DNA of 64,000 bases, from NCBI GenBank assembly GCA_019187225.1, contig JABAQQ010000017.1:14266-78265 (forward strand), read 5' to 3'. Under the pieces are notes generated by a model, which did not search any database, was not told the DNA's origin, and was given only the letters and a program-made list of their open reading frames with translations. Origin of the DNA: Saprospiraceae bacterium. Lineage in GTDB: Bacteria; Bacteroidota; Bacteroidia; Chitinophagales; Saprospiraceae. The first letter of the stretch is position 1. Each line of letters opens with the position of its first letter. Positions 24,606-33,707 of this stretch are shown here, one piece after another. The translations under genes and the position numbers were made by a program.

Positions 24606-27600
24606 ATGAAAAAAAAGTATCTTTTGTGCCTGCCCATTCTTCTGGCAACTGTGCATCTTTTTGCACAACAAAAGCCATCCCCCATCTTTATTGCTCCCGA
24701 TGCGCCAGTCTGGATGCAGCGGTTGTCGGATGATAACCCGAACGTATTTGAAATTCAAAAAGTTTACTCCGCGTACTTTGAAAATCAACCATTTGAAAAA
24801 AATACTTACACCCAGTATTACAAACGCTGGATGCATTGGGCGAGACCGTTTGTGCAGGCGGACGGCAGCGTGAAAGAACCGACGGCGGAAGAATTGTCGG
24901 AAAGAGAAAATATGCTTCAAAACTTGCGCCTGAATATTCAGGAACGCGATAACCAGCCTGGCTGGACCTTTCTCGGCCCCAAACGCACATACGACACAGA
25001 TGGTGTCACAGAGGTCACCTGGCAAACCAATATTTATGCCCTCGACATCGCAGCTTCCAATCCCAACATTCTCTATGCCGGTGGCGAAAGCGGCGGCCTG
25101 TGGAAAACGACGGATAAGGGCTTGCATTGGGACTTGCTGACCGTCAACGTACTCCACGGCGCCTTCGGAGCGGTGAAAATCCATCCGACCGATGCGAATA
25201 CCGTATACGCGGCAACTGGCGGAAAGATCATCAAAACGACCGATGGCGGCGCGACGTGGACAACTGTTTATACTGAAAACAATCTGTGGGTCAATGAAAT
25301 AGCCATCCAAACCGGCAATCCGGATGTGGTGTTGGCTGCTTCCGACCAGGGGCTTCTGCGCACAGACAATTCCGGAATGACCTGGACCAAAATCCACCCC
25401 CAACAGACCTGGGCCGTGAAGTTCAGATTGGACGACCCATCCACTGTTTTTGCCATCCGGAAAAATGGCGCCGGATCGGATTTCCTGATCTCAACCGACA
25501 GCGGCGAAAGCTTTTCCCCGTCCGATACCGGATGGTGGACGCCCGGCCAGGGCGAAGCCGTCACCGGCGCCCACATTGCCCTTTGTCCGTCCAGTCCTTC
25601 CAAGATATATACCTATCTCTGCGGCAGCGGCGCCAACCTGAAAGGCTATATTGGCGTATTCCTCAGCAATGATAACGGTGCCACTTGGGCCAACACCCAC
25701 CCGCAAAATGCTGTCGGCAATTCGCCTGTCGCCTATTCCATGCCCACTCACACCAATCTGATGACGCACAACGGCGTATTTTCTGGTTTCGAGCAGGGTT
25801 TTTACGACATGGCGATCATCGTCAATCCCAACAACGACAACCAGTTGATCGCAGGCGGTACTTCCTGGTTTAAAAGCAATGACGGCGGCGCCACCTGGTT
25901 TCCGCTCGGCTCATACGTGGGCGGTTTGCCCTGGAGCCACCCCGATATACAGGCGCTCGCAGCACATGGCAACGACTTGTGGATCGCTTCCGACGGCGGG
26001 CTGAACTACTCAACCAATTTCGCGGGTACGATCGAGGCACGTATGAACGGCATTTCCGGTTCCGACATGTGGGGCTTCGACGCCGGCTGGAATGAGGACG
26101 TGCTCGTTGGTGGTCGCTACCACAACGGCAATATGGCCTGGCACGAGAGTTTTCCCGAAGGAAAATACTATCGCATGGGTGGCGCGGAATCGCCGACGGG
26201 CTATGTCAATCCCGGCGATGCCCGCAAGACCTATTTCTCCGATATAGGCGGTTATCGCCTCCAGGGCGGCTTCGGCGACGGTGTGAGCAGTTTTCCCGCC
26301 AGCCTGTTCCCCAATGAATCGTATGCCTATTACGCCAACTCCGAAATGGCTTTCGACCCGCGCTGCTGGAACCACGTTTACCTCGGTTTTGAAAATAAGA
26401 TATGGAAAAGCACAAATGGCGGTACCTCCTTCCAGGCTTTATATGCGTTTCCCGGCAACGCCGACAACAAGGTTTTTGAGATCGAGATCACGCGTTCCAA
26501 CCCAGACGTTATTTACTGTTCCCAATGGGACGGCGCCGACGACGCGATGTGGCGTTCTGATGATGGTGGTCAAACCTGGTCGCAACTAACCAAACTGCCC
26601 TTACCCAACAACAACGACCGGGTAAAAATGGCCGTCAGCGCCGAAGATGAAAACGTGTTGTGGGTGGCGGTCACTTACGGCTCCAACGGTAAAAAAATAT
26701 ATAAGTCCGCCAACGGCGGCCAGTCATGGGAAAACCTGACAACCAGTGTGTTGAATGGCATCCGTATCACCAACATCATGGCGCAATACGGCACCGACGG
26801 CGGTATTTATCTCGGTACCAATGCAGGCGTTTTTTACCGGAACAATAGCCTTGCCGATTGGCAACCCTACAGCCAGGACTTGCCGCTTTCGGTGGAAACC
26901 AACCGTCTCAAACCATTTTACAAAGACGGAAAAATCCGCAACGGCTGCTGGGGCTTCGGCGTGTGGGAGGCCGACTTCTATGAACCCTCGCAAGTCGTAG
27001 TACAACCGATGGCGAGCACGCTGGAAACAGGCTGCGCCCGCGACACCGTGTATTTCGACGACTATTCTGTGGTGGATCACACCGGCGCAACCTGGAACTG
27101 GTCGTTCGATCCCACACCGCAATTCGTCAGTGCAACCGATGTGCGCAATCCGGGAGTTGTTTTTGGACAAAGCGGAGATTACACTGCAACGCTGACTTTG
27201 AACGGCGCTTATCAAAAATCATTGGCGATCAAAGTCGAAAACGGCTGCGATGCCGACTCTATCCCCGGGGAGGCACTCACTTTAGACGGTTCGGGCGATT
27301 ACGCCGTTGCGACCGAAAACCTGAACCTGAATTCCAACACCGTCACGCTCACAGCCTGGATCAAACGGCAGGGTTCGCAAAATGATTTTGCCGGAATCGT
27401 CTTCGCACGCGGCGGAAACACGACCGCCGGCCTGAGCATTGATGCCGGCAACCAATTGCGTTACCACTGGAACGACGCAGGTTATTGGTTCGAGCCGGGC
27501 CTCGTTGTGCCGGATGGCGAGTGGGTACATGTGGCGCTGGTCATCGCTCCGACGAATGCTAAAATTTACCTCGACGGCATCGCCGCCACCCACACGATGC

Positions 27601-28616
27601 TCCACCTCAAGGAGGAATGGGACGCGCCCCTGCAAATCGGTTACGACAACGGCGACCGCTATTTCAAGGGTTTGATTGACGAAGTGACGGTGTGGAACAA
27701 AGCCCTCACGCAGAACGAGATACGCGAACTGATGCACCTGGCCAAAAAACCTGAAAACCATCCCAAGCTCGTGGCTTATTACCAGTTCAACGAAACCTCC
27801 GGGCGTGTACTCGACCGAGTGAATACCCGCCATCTCTCGCTTGCAGGCGACGCGACACGTACGAATTCGACGGTGGCGGTGGGACCGGGCGTCAGCAAAC
27901 GGCAACCACTGACGCCCTTTGCAACAGTGCCGTTCACGGGCACGGGCGTCACCATAAAATACGCGGACTATCCCGTTACCTTGCAGGGCGAAGTCTGCGT
28001 CACCCGCATCAACCTGCATCCCGATACGTCGCCGCAGGGCGATACCCTCAGCCGCTCTTATTGGGTGGTAAGGCCTTATGCCAACGAATCCTCTGCCAAC
28101 GCTGTTTTTGAGATGGAGTTTGATGGTATCGGCTTCGTCCCGACCGGCCCGCCTGCCGGTGCCTGCAAACTGTGGAAGCGCGCTGCCAACGGTGAAGGCG
28201 CTTCCTGGATATTGGCAGACTCCGCCGATGTGATACAGAGCGGCCCGGACGGCACGGCGACTTTTTCCAATTTGCAGTCGTCCGACAATTTCGACCTCGG
28301 CCAGTTTGTGCTGACCATGCCTTCTGATTCTCTCGTGACCGCGGTGAAAAATCCGGGCGCTACTCCTGAAAAAATACCCAACCTGCGCATTTATCCCAAT
28401 CCGGCGCCCCCGAACAGCCAAGTCTCGATCCGCACGGAAAACCTGCCGGGAAATCTGGTTTTCAGGCTGTTCGATGCGAAAGGGAATCCTGTGCGGACAT
28501 TGAAATTTGCCGGACAAACTGTATTGGAAACGAAAGGACTACCGGCAGGGGCTTATTTTTACCGGCTGGAATCGGAGGGGTGGATGAAGATGGGAACGCT
28601 GGTCGTGGGGAGGTAG
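24606..28616 (+). CDS. Large secreted T9SS cargo: sialidase/VPS10-like propeller, PKD, LamG
   Basis: The protein has 1336 residues from MKKKYLLCLPILLATVHLFA (signal peptide). Residues about 130-830 hold many BNR/VPS10-type repeats (S/T-DGGxTW, e.g. KTTDGGATWTTVY, RSDDGGQTWSQL). A PKD-like domain (ATWNWSFDPTPQFVSATDVRNPG) follows, then a LamG/concanavalin-like domain (EALTLDGSGDYAVATENLN ... FKGLIDEVTVWNKALTQNEI). The C-terminus is a T9SS type A sorting domain (NLRIYPNPAPPNSQ ... GLPAGAYFYRLE). It should be exported by T9SS and attached to or released from the cell surface; polymer binding or degradation is inference. Its stop codon lies in an inverted repeat shared with the facing HTH gene. 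Confidence 0.9.
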   Translation: MKKKYLLCLPILLATVHLFAQQKPSPIFIAPDAPVWMQRLSDDNPNVFEIQKVYSAYFENQPFEKNTYTQYYKRWMHWARPFVQADGSVKEPTAEELSERENMLQNLRLNIQERDNQPGWTFLGPKRTYDTDGVTEVTWQTNIYALDIAASNPNILYAGGESGGLWKTTDKGLHWDLLTVNVLHGAFGAVKIHPTDANTVYAATGGKIIKTTDGGATWTTVYTENNLWVNEIAIQTGNPDVVLAASDQGLLRTDNSGMTWTKIHPQQTWAVKFRLDDPSTVFAIRKNGAGSDFLISTDSGESFSPSDTGWWTPGQGEAVTGAHIALCPSSPSKIYTYLCGSGANLKGYIGVFLSNDNGATWANTHPQNAVGNSPVAYSMPTHTNLMTHNGVFSGFEQGFYDMAIIVNPNNDNQLIAGGTSWFKSNDGGATWFPLGSYVGGLPWSHPDIQALAAHGNDLWIASDGGLNYSTNFAGTIEARMNGISGSDMWGFDAGWNEDVLVGGRYHNGNMAWHESFPEGKYYRMGGAESPTGYVNPGDARKTYFSDIGGYRLQGGFGDGVSSFPASLFPNESYAYYANSEMAFDPRCWNHVYLGFENKIWKSTNGGTSFQALYAFPGNADNKVFEIEITRSNPDVIYCSQWDGADDAMWRSDDGGQTWSQLTKLPLPNNNDRVKMAVSAEDENVLWVAVTYGSNGKKIYKSANGGQSWENLTTSVLNGIRITNIMAQYGTDGGIYLGTNAGVFYRNNSLADWQPYSQDLPLSVETNRLKPFYKDGKIRNGCWGFGVWEADFYEPSQVVVQPMASTLETGCARDTVYFDDYSVVDHTGATWNWSFDPTPQFVSATDVRNPGVVFGQSGDYTATLTLNGAYQKSLAIKVENGCDADSIPGEALTLDGSGDYAVATENLNLNSNTVTLTAWIKRQGSQNDFAGIVFARGGNTTAGLSIDAGNQLRYHWNDAGYWFEPGLVVPDGEWVHVALVIAPTNAKIYLDGIAATHTMLHLKEEWDAPLQIGYDNGDRYFKGLIDEVTVWNKALTQNEIRELMHLAKKPENHPKLVAYYQFNETSGRVLDRVNTRHLSLAGDATRTNSTVAVGPGVSKRQPLTPFATVPFTGTGVTIKYADYPVTLQGEVCVTRINLHPDTSPQGDTLSRSYWVVRPYANESSANAVFEMEFDGIGFVPTGPPAGACKLWKRAANGEGASWILADSADVIQSGPDGTATFSNLQSSDNFDLGQFVLTMPSDSLVTAVKNPGATPEKIPNLRIYPNPAPPNSQVSIRTENLPGNLVFRLFDAKGNPVRTLKFAGQTVLETKGLPAGAYFYRLESEGWMKMGTLVVGR

Positions 28617-28719
28617 CGCGGCGTTCACGCCGCCCCGGTCAAGGCCATTTATGGCCGAATGCCATGCGTGATGCGGCCACAAATGGCCTTGACCGGGGCG
28701 GTATAAATGCCGCGCTACC
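28612..28719. terminator. Long imperfect inverted repeat between convergent genes
   Basis: Left arm GGTAGCGCGGC, then CCGCCCCGGTCAAGGCCATT; right arm is the reverse complement (AATGGCCTTGACCGGGGCGG, GCCGCGCTACC). It covers the stop of the secreted protein and ends 3 bp from the HTH gene stop, so a bidirectional terminator is plausible. It could also be a repeat element. Confidence 0.8.
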
Positions 28720-28721
28720 GG

Positions 28722-28922
28722 CTAATCCCCATCCTCCAACTCGAACACTTCCTCCACCTTTTTCCCGAATACCCGCGCAATCTTCATGGCCAATGCAGTG
28801 GAAGGCACGTATTTGCCCAACTCGATGGCGTTGATGGTCTGGCGTGTCACCTGCACCCGTTCGGCAAGTTCTGCCTGTGAGATGTTGAGGATGGCACGCT
28901 CTACCCGGATCGTATTTTTCAT
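28722..28922 (-). CDS. Small XRE-family helix-turn-helix regulator
   Basis: The 66-residue protein is a single HTH: IRVERAILNISQAELAERVQ followed by VTRQTINAIELGKYVPSTA. Proteins of this size and sequence (YozG-like) are usually encoded with a small membrane protein, as here: it starts 3 bp after the stop of the upstream membrane protein gene. Autoregulation is likely but not shown. Confidence 0.88.
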   Translation of the reverse strand: MKNTIRVERAILNISQAELAERVQVTRQTINAIELGKYVPSTALAMKIARVFGKKVEEVFELEDGD

Positions 28923-28925
28923 GGC

Positions 28926-29414
28926 CTAATTTTTTGAAAACAAAGGTTTCAGGCGCAGGATGTAATAAAAACGCCCGACGAAAATGAGCAAGGGGGTGAA
29001 CATATTGAACGTCATCACCGTGAAAAACGGCGATCCGTACGTAAAGACAGTGAACAATATGAGCAGTAGGGAATTGATAAGGATCGCCCATTGCAGCGAC
29101 TCCAGCCGCACCTGCCTGATCCATTCGTCTTCCACCTTTTCTCTGGAAAAAGCCAGCAAAAGCAAACCGACCAGCAAACAGACGGAAACCAACTCGTCCA
29201 GCAGGCAAAGGGTAATTGGTTGATCTCCAGTACTCTGTCCTATCGTAAACTCCTTTATCCAAAGGAAATGCCTTGCCCCGGCAGGGATTTGGATGCAAAG
29301 TTGTTCGAAGTCTTCTTCGATGAACAATAAATAAAGGCCGGTCAGAAATGCTGGGACGGTCAAAATCCAGCCCGGCGTTTTCCAGCGGTGTGACAGCAAA
29401 AGGTTGTTTTTCAT
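28926..29414 (-). CDS. Small integral membrane protein paired with the HTH regulator
   Basis: The 162-residue protein has four predicted helices (WILTVPAFLTGLYLLFI, ITLCLLDELVSVCLLVGLLLLAF, QWAILINSLLLILFTVFTYG, NMFTPLLIFVGRFYYILRL). No catalytic motif is visible. It is the first gene of a two-gene unit with the XRE regulator. Such HTH/membrane pairs are widespread in Bacteroidota; the role is unknown. A 172-bp inverted-repeat element lies in its upstream region. Confidence 0.7.
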   Translation of the reverse strand: MKNNLLLSHRWKTPGWILTVPAFLTGLYLLFIEEDFEQLCIQIPAGARHFLWIKEFTIGQSTGDQPITLCLLDELVSVCLLVGLLLLAFSREKVEDEWIRQVRLESLQWAILINSLLLILFTVFTYGSPFFTVMTFNMFTPLLIFVGRFYYILRLKPLFSKN

Positions 29415-29432
29415 AAAATCAGTTGTTTTTTT

Positions 29433-29604
29433 GTAAAAACTTAGGCAGGGGCAGCGCCCCGAAAGATTTGTAGTGATTTATGCACAAAATCACCGTGGAG
29501 GGGCAGCGCCCTGGAATATGTTACGGGGCGCTGCCCCTCCACGAAATAATATCGGTCTTTCTGCTACAAATTTTTCGGGGCGCTGCCCCTGCCTAAGTTT
29601 TTAC
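29433..29604. mobile_element. MITE-like palindromic element, 172 bp
   Basis: The 41-bp ends (29433-29473 and 29564-29604) are inverted repeats with one mismatch, containing GGGGCAGCGCCCC. A second nested inverted pair (about 29495-29514 and 29524-29543, GTGGAGGGGCAGCGCCC) lies inside. There is no coding capacity. It sits in the leader of the membrane protein gene at 29414. The remaining gap to 29850 is AT-rich, ending in a 9-bp repeat. Confidence 0.8.
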
Positions 29605-29798
29605 GTTTTTTTTTGTGACAAAAGTAAATTAAATACGACATTGTGTAAAGTTTATTTTACATTTTGTAAATAATTTCTTGCAACACAAAAAATATACTGA
29701 GCAGAGCGCTGAACAGGGCAATACTTTGTTAATCGCCCGCTGCATTAGTTTTGACCCTGCGTCAGACTTGCCTCGAAAGCTGTACTCTGCCCAATAAC

Positions 29799-29849
29799 TA
29801 CAATGACTCTAATGGCCTTAATGACTCCAATTACCTCAATGACGAAATT
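29799..29849. repeat. Nine-bp repeats abutting the glycosyltransferase start
   Basis: Five degenerate units of the type AATGACTCC/AATGGCCTT lead directly into the ATG at 29850. Confidence 0.65.
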
Positions 29850-30758
29850 ATGAAAGTCGCCGGTTTTACCTTCATCCGCAATGCCCTGCTTTACGACTAC
29901 CCTGTGGTGGAAGCGATCACCTCCATCCTGCCGGTATGCGATTATTTTGCCGTAGCCGTCGGCAAATCCAGCGACGAGACGCTCGATCTTGTGCGCGGCA
30001 TCGGTGACCCTAAAATCCACATTCTGGAAACGGTTTGGGACGATTCGCTGCGCGAGGGCGGGCGTGTGTTGGCTGCCGAAACCGACAAAGCCTTCGATGC
30101 CATTCCGCCTGAATACGACTGGTGTTTTTATATCCAGGCCGACGAATGTGTCCACGAAGACGATTTGCCGGCTATTCGCGCCGGCATGGAGCGCTACCTG
30201 CACGATCAGCGGACGGAAGGACTGTTGTTTAATTACCGCCACTTTTACGGGTCCTACGATTATATTGGCATCAGCCGCCGCTGGTACCGCAGAGAGGTGC
30301 GGATCATCCGGAATGACAAAAACATACGCTCTTGGAAGGATGCCCAGGGTTTTAGACGGAGTCTCCCCCACCCTCCCCATGAGGGGGGTGGGTGGGCTAA
30401 ACTCCACGTCCGCCTCCTCCCCGCCTTCATTCACCACTACGGTTGGGTGAGGCATCCATCGGCGCAACAACGCAAACAACAGTCATTCAATCGTTTGTGG
30501 CATTCTGACGAGACAGTAAAAGCAATGGTAGGAGAGAAAGAAATGTTCGACTATGACGGTTCGGAACCACTCGAGCGCTTCGACGGCTCCCACCCGGCAA
30601 TAATGCTCCCGCGTATACGGGCGATGAACTGGCAGTTCGGCAGCGACCCCGCACGAGCACACTGGTCATGGAAGGATCGCGTCTCCCGCTGGCTGGAATT
30701 AAACGCCGGTTGGCGACCGGGTGAATACCGGAATTATGTGTTGCTGGACCGCCGGTAA
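29850..30758 (+). CDS. Glycosyltransferase family 2-like protein
   Basis: The product has 302 residues from MKVAGFTFIRNALLYDYPVV, the usual N-terminus of GT2-like enzymes. DDSLREGG and YIQADECVH (in place of a strict DxD) provide the nucleotide-sugar/metal site, and a C-terminal tail is rich in Trp and Arg. The acceptor is unknown. Residues about 169-183 (SLPHPPHEGGGWAKL) are encoded by a GC-rich palindrome and look like an insertion into the frame. The gene overlaps the end of convergent batD by 25 bp. Confidence 0.75.
   Translation: MKVAGFTFIRNALLYDYPVVEAITSILPVCDYFAVAVGKSSDETLDLVRGIGDPKIHILETVWDDSLREGGRVLAAETDKAFDAIPPEYDWCFYIQADECVHEDDLPAIRAGMERYLHDQRTEGLLFNYRHFYGSYDYIGISRRWYRREVRIIRNDKNIRSWKDAQGFRRSLPHPPHEGGGWAKLHVRLLPAFIHHYGWVRHPSAQQRKQQSFNRLWHSDETVKAMVGEKEMFDYDGSEPLERFDGSHPAIMLPRIRAMNWQFGSDPARAHWSWKDRVSRWLELNAGWRPGEYRNYVLLDRR
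30363..30397. repeat. Palindromic insertion inside the glycosyltransferase frame
   Basis: CCCCCACCCTCCCC, then ATGA, then GGGGGGTGGGTGGG: a hairpin-forming C/G run in frame, unlike the surrounding codons. Confidence 0.7.
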
Positions 30759-32503
30759 TTTTTTTCCATATCCAGCACCGCTGATTCTGCTAAACGCCAG
30801 GTGCTTTCCATTTGGGCGGACTGCGTCTGACCCGCGAAAAGAGCTTGCTCGCAAGTGTGCCAGACCGCAAGCACATTCTGGATGGTCCCGGCAGAAACCC
30901 GCTTTTCTGTGAGTACCTTGCGCAGGTTTTCCTGGGTCATTTGAGTAGGCGTCAGGTCGAAGCGGGATGCAATATAAGCTTGCAGCGATTTGAACAACTC
31001 GTCGTAAAAAAACCGGGGATTGCCGGCGTTGATGAGGCGGGCGGCGTTGGCAAAACGCTCGCGGGCCGCTTTAGCAGGGGCAGAGGCAGGGGCAGGCTTG
31101 CCCGCTGTAGTCCTGGCGGAACCGGGAACGGAGGAGGTTTTCCGCTTTTTCAGCAAGTAAAAAATTCCGAATAAGATCACGGGCAGCGCCAGCAAACTCC
31201 AGGAGAAGGGCGACTGCAGCCAGGCCGATATTTTTTCCCATATCCCGCTTTCTTTTGAAACCGCGGGGGGCGGTTGTACCGGTAAGGTATCCAGGGCGCC
31301 GGAGTCAGAGCGGTAGTTCTTACCAGGCGTGACGCGAAGGACAGGCAGGCTGTCGGCCTTTAATGTCTGGAAACGATTGCTGTCGGGATCGAAGAATGAC
31401 AAAACGGCTGCGATGTGGTATTCGCCGGGTTGCTTCGGCAGAATGACGTATTCCAATACTTTGGAATGGACGACTTCTTCGCCGTTCTCGTATTCTTCCT
31501 CTTCCACAATTTTTGGTTCGAATCCTTCCAATCCGGGAGGTAAAACAAGCGCGGGGGCGCTGAACCGCTTCGAGTCGCCATTGCCGCGCAGGGATACCTT
31601 CAGCATAAGCGCATCGTCGGTTGACAGGGAATCGCGGTCTGTTTCCACCTGCCATTCGTACTGCCCTACCCCGCCGCTGAAGGGGTCGGGCAAAGGAGCG
31701 GGCAGGGCTTTTACGGTCAGTTGGATGGGTTGGGTTTGCAACACGACCGGCTTCGGGCCAAGGAAAGCGCCGAAAGTACCTGGTTGTTCTATGCCTACCC
31801 GCACCTTGGCGGCGCCAATGGTGAGTTCGCCTGTTTCCTGGGGGAAAAGGGCTTCCTCATAGAGCGTTTTCACCGCATATTTTTTGCCACGGATGGTTTG
31901 ATAACGCACCCGGGTGTCGAAACGGCGTTTTTCTTTGGCATAAAACCCTTCGAAGTCGGGCATTTCAATCATATCGGCGCCTTCGAGGGAAAGTTGGGTG
32001 TAGAGTTGAATACGCCAGGTCAGTTGTTGTCCCAGCCAGGCCACAGTCCGGTCGAGTTCGCCGGTGATAAATAGGTTGTCGGACGAACCGGGAGGAAGGT
32101 TCACATTGGGCCGGGCTTTAGCGGGCACCACTCTGACAGTCAGCGATTGGGTTGTCAGCGTTTTGCCATCGCTGACGATGCTGGCAGGTCCTATGGTAAA
32201 GGTACCGGCGCGGCGCGGTTCGAGTTCGTAGGACCAGGTATGATGCGACGACGAACGTCCGTTGATGATGGTCATGCCGCGCATTTCGTTCGGGCCGCCG
32301 ACGATTTTGAAATCCGGGAATTCGGGGGCTCTGAACCGTTCTCCGCGCGCATCTTTCAGAGAAAAAGACACCTCGAAAGTGCTGCCCAAAGTCACTTCCC
32401 TCGTTTCCACTTTTGCTTCGAATACCTGCGCGGCCGACAGGCCGGGTAACATGAAAAACAACGCTGCCACCCGCCAGAAGCGGGCGCTCCTAATGACATA
32501 CAT
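30734..32503 (-). CDS. batD: BatD-family protein
   Basis: The protein has 589 residues from MYVIRSARFWRVAALFFML (signal peptide ending GLSAAQ); an upstream ATG at 32527 is possible, and further ones fall in a GATTGCC repeat. Three immunoglobulin-like oxygen-tolerance modules (VTLGSTFEVSFSL, NLFITGELDRTVAWLGQQL, DPFSGGVGQYEW) are followed by a transmembrane helix (WSLLALPVILFGIFYLLKKR). A cytoplasmic helical tail ends the protein. BatD normally works with the MoxR/VWA Bat proteins; no other bat gene is in the window. The insert GKPAPASAPAKAA after the helix is low complexity. Confidence 0.88.
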   Translation of the reverse strand: MYVIRSARFWRVAALFFMLPGLSAAQVFEAKVETREVTLGSTFEVSFSLKDARGERFRAPEFPDFKIVGGPNEMRGMTIINGRSSSHHTWSYELEPRRAGTFTIGPASIVSDGKTLTTQSLTVRVVPAKARPNVNLPPGSSDNLFITGELDRTVAWLGQQLTWRIQLYTQLSLEGADMIEMPDFEGFYAKEKRRFDTRVRYQTIRGKKYAVKTLYEEALFPQETGELTIGAAKVRVGIEQPGTFGAFLGPKPVVLQTQPIQLTVKALPAPLPDPFSGGVGQYEWQVETDRDSLSTDDALMLKVSLRGNGDSKRFSAPALVLPPGLEGFEPKIVEEEEYENGEEVVHSKVLEYVILPKQPGEYHIAAVLSFFDPDSNRFQTLKADSLPVLRVTPGKNYRSDSGALDTLPVQPPPAVSKESGIWEKISAWLQSPFSWSLLALPVILFGIFYLLKKRKTSSVPGSARTTAGKPAPASAPAKAARERFANAARLINAGNPRFFYDELFKSLQAYIASRFDLTPTQMTQENLRKVLTEKRVSAGTIQNVLAVWHTCEQALFAGQTQSAQMESTWRLAESAVLDMEKNYRRSSNT

Positions 32504-32539
32504 TCGTGCGGGCAGGGTGTAATCCATTGAAAAACAGGA

Positions 32540-32575
32540 TTGATTGCCGATTGCCGATTGCGTGTAACCGGCAAT
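32540..32575. repeat. GATTGCC heptamers upstream of batD
   Basis: GATTGCC GATTGCC GATTGCG, then an inverted GGCAATC. The run sits 14-70 bp before the possible batD starts. Confidence 0.8.
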
Positions 32576-32597
32576 CAAAAATTTTCCAAGCTCAAAG

Positions 32598-33638
32598 TTA
32601 CTCGCGTCGCGGCTTGTATTTCGATTGTTCGAGAAACTTTTGCGCGTCGCGAAAATTTAAAAGTTCCTGCATGGTCGTATTGGGATAGCGTTTCATATAG
32701 GCTTCCACGATTTGCCAGCCGATCCAGTTGCCAATCTCGCCGGGGGCTTCCTGAAAAACGACGGGGGCATTGGGGCTGGGACTGACGAGTTTGCGCAGTT
32801 TGCGCGCGTCGGTGGAATACAGCAGATTTTGTTCCAGGAGACGCGCCCACACCCCCTGTTCGTTGGCGTAGCTGCCTTCCATCTGCTCGCGGGTATAGCC
32901 CATTTTCAGACTGTCGGGCACTGCTGGAAGCAGACAGTCAACGATATAGAGCATTTTGCCGTTGTGGAGCATCTGATCGAGCAATCGTTCGCCGGGAGGG
33001 GCGTCCGCAAGGTTTTGCGCCAGGGCTTTGGCGAGTCGCACGGCGATGTATTCTTTCCGGAATTGCCGCCGGATATAGGCAGGCGACGTGTTTTCATTGG
33101 CAAAATAGGCCGGGTAATTTTCACCCAGGAACATATCCAGTCCAATCCCGCAAAGACTGTCGCCGGCAGTAAAGGCGTCGGTCGCAAATTCGGAGATAAT
33201 TGCAACCACCTCTGGCACAGGCTTTTGGGGGAAATAAAATTTGTAATACCTGAACATTTGCGTTAAATCGCGGTCAAGCCAGCGCAAGTCGCCGTACACT
33301 TGCTGCACGGTATCGTATAAATGGCGCACTTCCGGCGCTGCGAGGAAGCCGCGCACAGCCTGGGCGGGTGTTTCGTTGGGATTTGTCACATCGTGAATGA
33401 TGTTGACTGCAAAAAGCGGAAGCATTTCGGGGTATTTTTGCGACAGTTGCTGCATCCCCGCCTCTAAGTTGGCGGTGTCGAGGGCAAACAGATCCTGATC
33501 GAAGCGCCGGATATTTATCTCTACCTCGACATCCGATACGTCGGGTGCGCCATCGTTGCCACAACTGCCCAGAACCAACACGGCCGCGAGCACTACCAGC
33601 GATATAGCATTGTATTTTGCTTTCGGAAATAAACTCAT
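32598..33638 (-). CDS. gldB: Gliding motility lipoprotein GldB
   Basis: This 346-residue lipoprotein starts MSLFPKAKYNAISLVVLAAV with the lipobox VLGSC. The family signature regions are EINIRRFDQDLFALDT, YPEMLPLFAVNIIHD, FATDAFTAGDSLCGIGLDMFLG and KMGYTREQMEGSYANE. GldB is needed for gliding in Flavobacterium johnsoniae and is widely conserved in Bacteroidota, including non-gliding ones; its exact action in the periplasm is not known. It stands divergent from the PorT-like gene. Confidence 0.93.
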   Translation of the reverse strand: MSLFPKAKYNAISLVVLAAVLVLGSCGNDGAPDVSDVEVEINIRRFDQDLFALDTANLEAGMQQLSQKYPEMLPLFAVNIIHDVTNPNETPAQAVRGFLAAPEVRHLYDTVQQVYGDLRWLDRDLTQMFRYYKFYFPQKPVPEVVAIISEFATDAFTAGDSLCGIGLDMFLGENYPAYFANENTSPAYIRRQFRKEYIAVRLAKALAQNLADAPPGERLLDQMLHNGKMLYIVDCLLPAVPDSLKMGYTREQMEGSYANEQGVWARLLEQNLLYSTDARKLRKLVSPSPNAPVVFQEAPGEIGNWIGWQIVEAYMKRYPNTTMQELLNFRDAQKFLEQSKYKPRRE

Positions 33639-33707
33639 GGAAAAAACTTCGATTTTAGCGGCTGATTTTAAGAGTCCAAATTTTAACACGCAAAACAACA
33701 ACTGAAT

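Noticed and set aside
28639-29298. 219-codon minus-strand frame
   Set aside because: Overlaps the HTH and membrane protein genes in another frame and reads through an inverted repeat; no recognisable domain.
31505-31535. tRNA T-arm-like GGTTCGAATCC
   Set aside because: It lies in the batD coding sequence and no acceptor or anticodon arms are present.
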